A DNA stretch of 64,000 nt from Noviherbaspirillum_A sp047237965. GTDB lineage: Bacteria > Pseudomonadota > Gammaproteobacteria > Burkholderiales > Burkholderiaceae_D. Position numbers and translations under genes: made by a program. The notes beneath the pieces are model-generated. The model worked only from the letters and a program-made list of their open reading frames with translations, was not told the DNA's origin and did no database searches. Positions 62,149 to 64,000 of the stretch are shown here, one piece after another (positions within the stretch are counted from its first letter, which is position 1; each line of letters begins with the position of its first letter). Location: positions 3,720,001 through 3,784,000 of the forward strand of contig NZ_JBDFLX010000001.1 in assembly GCF_047237965.1 (NCBI RefSeq). The letters are read 5' to 3'.

Positions 62149-64000
62149 TCAGCTGGCGATGCGGGACACGCCCAGCAGTACCGCGCTGTGCGCGGCAACC
62201 ACGATACGATTGTTGACCACGGCCCGCACGACTGGTTCGTCGCGGGTCGCCGGCCGCGCCAGCGCCTCGGTGGCAGTGCCGCCGCTGGCGCCCGGAGTGT
62301 CGGTCGTGGCTGCCATGGCCTGCGCGATCGCCACCTCGGCCTGGGCTTCGGCGCTGGCCACCGCCTCGGCCGCATAGTCGCCCACCTCGATCGGCTCGGC
62401 GGCGTCGGCCAGCAGTTCCCATTCCAGCACCGGCTCGGGCAGGATGAATTCCCGGTCTTCCGAATAGGCGTTCATCAGCAGCATCGTGGCCGACACCGGG
62501 CCGCCGGGCTCGGCCCGGCCGACGCGGCGCAGGCTCAGCATGCGGCCTTCGGCGAACTGCCACATTTCCGGCGTCATCGGGTTGCCGGACTCGTCGAACC
62601 AGCTGGCGTCCATCAGGCCCGGCAGCACTTCGGTGCCGCCGGTATAGAAATGGGTCTGGCGCAGCGTCGGATGGGCGGCGCGGGCGGCCACGCAGCGCCG
62701 GGTGAACCTGACCATGGCCTGGCCGGCGTCGCTCTCCAGCGCGCTCCAGTCGAACCAGCCGATCTCGTCGTCATGGCAGTAGGCATTGTTGTTGCCATGC
62801 TGGGTGCGGCCGAACTCATCGCCGCCCAGCAGCATCGGCGTGCCATTGGCGAAGAACAGCGTCATGAGCATCGCGCGCTTGACCTTCTCGCGGGTGATGA
62901 TGATGCCGGGGTCGTCGGTCGGGCCTTCGGCGCCCCAGTTGAAGCTCTGGTTGTCGTTGGCGCCGTCGCGGTTGTCCTCGGCGTTGGCTTCGTTGTGCTT
63001 CTCGTTGTAGCTGACCAAGTCGTTCATCGTGAAGCCGTCATGGGCCGTGATGAAGTTGACCGAGGCCCAGGGGCGGCGGCGCCGGTGGCCAAACAGGTCG
63101 GCCGAACCCATCAGGCGCGCCGCCAGCGCCGGACGCACGCCGGCGTCGCCCTTCCAGAAGCGGCGCACGTCGTCGCGGTAGGCGCCGTTCCACTCGGCCC
63201 AGCCGGGCGGATGCTGGCCGACCTGGTAGCCGCCGGGGCCGATGTCCCACGGCTCGGCAATCATCTTCACCCGCGACAGCACCGGGTCCTGGCGCACCGC
63301 GTCGAAGAAGCCGCTGCCCGGGTCGAAGCCATGCGCCTCGCGGCCCAGCGTGACCGAAAGGTCGAAGCGGAAGCCGTCGACGTGCACCTTCTCGACCCAA
63401 TAGCGCAGCGAGTCCATCACCATCTGCAGCACCCGCGGATGCGACAGGTTGACGGTGTTGCCGCAGCCGGTGTCGTTGATGCAGTGGCGCGGATTGTCCG
63501 GCAGCAGCCGGTAGTAGCTGGCATTGTCGAGGCCGCGGAAGGACAGCGTCGGTCCTAGCTCGCTTTCCTCGCAGGTGTGGTTGTAGACCACGTCCATGAT
63601 GACTTCGATGCCGGCCTTGTGCAGCTGGCGTATCGCCAGGCGCATCTCGTTGAGCGAGCCATCCGACAGGTAGCGCGGCTCGGGGGCGAAGAAGCTCATA
63701 GTGTTGTAGCCCCAGTAGTTGCGCAGCTTCTTTTCCAGCAGGCGCCGGTCCTGCAGGAAGGCATGCACCGGCAGCAGCTCGATCGAGGTAATGCCGAGCT
63801 TGACCAGGTGGTCGATCATGTACGGATCGGCCAGCGCGGCGAAGGTGCCGCGCGCCTGCTGCTCGATGTGCTCGCAGCGCATGGTCATGCCGCGCAGATG
63901 CCCTTCGTAGAACACCGTGCGGTCCCAGGGGATCTCGGGCGAGCGGTCGTTGCCCCAGTTGTAGTAGTCGTCCACCACCACCGACTTGGGCATGAAGGCG
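62149..64000 (-). CDS. glgX: Glycogen debranching enzyme GlgX (5' end outside window)
   Basis: A GH13 isoamylase-type enzyme that removes short branches from glycogen after phosphorylase action. The frame stays open past the right edge (…AFMPKSVVVDD), so the N-terminal CBM48 domain is outside. Catalytic residues are in VDGFRFDLSVTLG (Asp), MIAEPWDIGPGG (Glu) and ITAHDGFTMND (Asp); region I is DVVYNHTCE. Near the C-terminus there is an unusual Ala/Glu/Thr-rich insert (about 40 residues, EAVASAEAQAEVAIAQAMAA) between normal beta-domain strands. malQ follows after 26 bases. Confidence 0.95.
   Translation of the reverse strand, partial: AFMPKSVVVDDYYNWGNDRSPEIPWDRTVFYEGHLRGMTMRCEHIEQQARGTFAALADPYMIDHLVKLGITSIELLPVHAFLQDRRLLEKKLRNYWGYNTMSFFAPEPRYLSDGSLNEMRLAIRQLHKAGIEVIMDVVYNHTCEESELGPTLSFRGLDNASYYRLLPDNPRHCINDTGCGNTVNLSHPRVLQMVMDSLRYWVEKVHVDGFRFDLSVTLGREAHGFDPGSGFFDAVRQDPVLSRVKMIAEPWDIGPGGYQVGQHPPGWAEWNGAYRDDVRRFWKGDAGVRPALAARLMGSADLFGHRRRRPWASVNFITAHDGFTMNDLVSYNEKHNEANAEDNRDGANDNQSFNWGAEGPTDDPGIIITREKVKRAMLMTLFFANGTPMLLGGDEFGRTQHGNNNAYCHDDEIGWFDWSALESDAGQAMVRFTRRCVAARAAHPTLRQTHFYTGGTEVLPGLMDASWFDESGNPMTPEMWQFAEGRMLSLRRVGRAEPGGPVSATMLLMNAYSEDREFILPEPVLEWELLADAAEPIEVGDYAAEAVASAEAQAEVAIAQAMAATTDTPGASGGTATEALARPATRDEPVVRAVVNNRIVVAAHSAVLLGVSRIAS

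Overview
The window is high-GC DNA from a betaproteobacterium, most likely Burkholderiales and probably Oxalobacteraceae (Herbaspirillum/Noviherbaspirillum/Massilia-like). The evidence is the gene order his genes - hinT - tatABC - DegS-like protease - NIF3 - mscL - petABC - sspAB, the hemA-prfA-prmC-grxD block, PEP-CTERM surface proteins and a polyhydroxybutyrate oligomer hydrolase. The genus is inference; no search was run.

Layout. 1-7.3 kb: the 3' part of a DNA methyltransferase overlapping hisC, then hisBHAFIE, hinT and tatABC on the + strand. 7.3-16 kb: DUF2461 and a DegS-like protease (-), NIF3 (+), a NarL-type regulator (+), mscL (-), the cytochrome bc1 operon petABC with a TATAAT promoter, sspA, sspB and tRNA-Thr(TGT). 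16-24 kb is an accessory surface/storage region: two PEP-CTERM proteins, a lipoprotein 3-hydroxybutyrate oligomer hydrolase with an extra N-terminal domain, an OafA-type acyltransferase and a secreted beta-helix protein. A good -24/-12 (sigma-54) site precedes one PEP-CTERM gene. 24-31 kb: a housekeeping minus-strand run hemA-prfA-dsbB-prmC-tex-grxD.

31-40 kb is rich in signalling: an OmpR-type regulator whose phospho-acceptor Asp is His, a 539-bp AT-rich spacer with a perfect operator-like palindrome, a small HTH regulator, a CPA2 antiporter, a REC-HK-REC-REC hybrid kinase, and a bacteriophytochrome with its response regulator. 40.6-42.5 kb is a TPR protein with a recent 150-bp tandem duplication.

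43.2-56.7 kb is dominated by one giant minus-strand gene encoding a 4442-residue Rhs/YD-repeat protein with a LysM domain, a hydrophobic glycine-rich segment and an unrecognised C-terminal tip. Seven bases after its stop lies a 45-codon ORF for a single-pass membrane protein, followed directly by a terminator-like hairpin. This is the arrangement of a polymorphic toxin with its immunity protein, and it is the strongest candidate here for an undescribed system. Past that terminator is a decayed piece of a second rhs core with an internal deletion and a nonsense codon.

57-64 kb is a glycogen/trehalose operon on the minus strand (glgX, malQ, treY), with glgX running off the right edge and treZ not seen.
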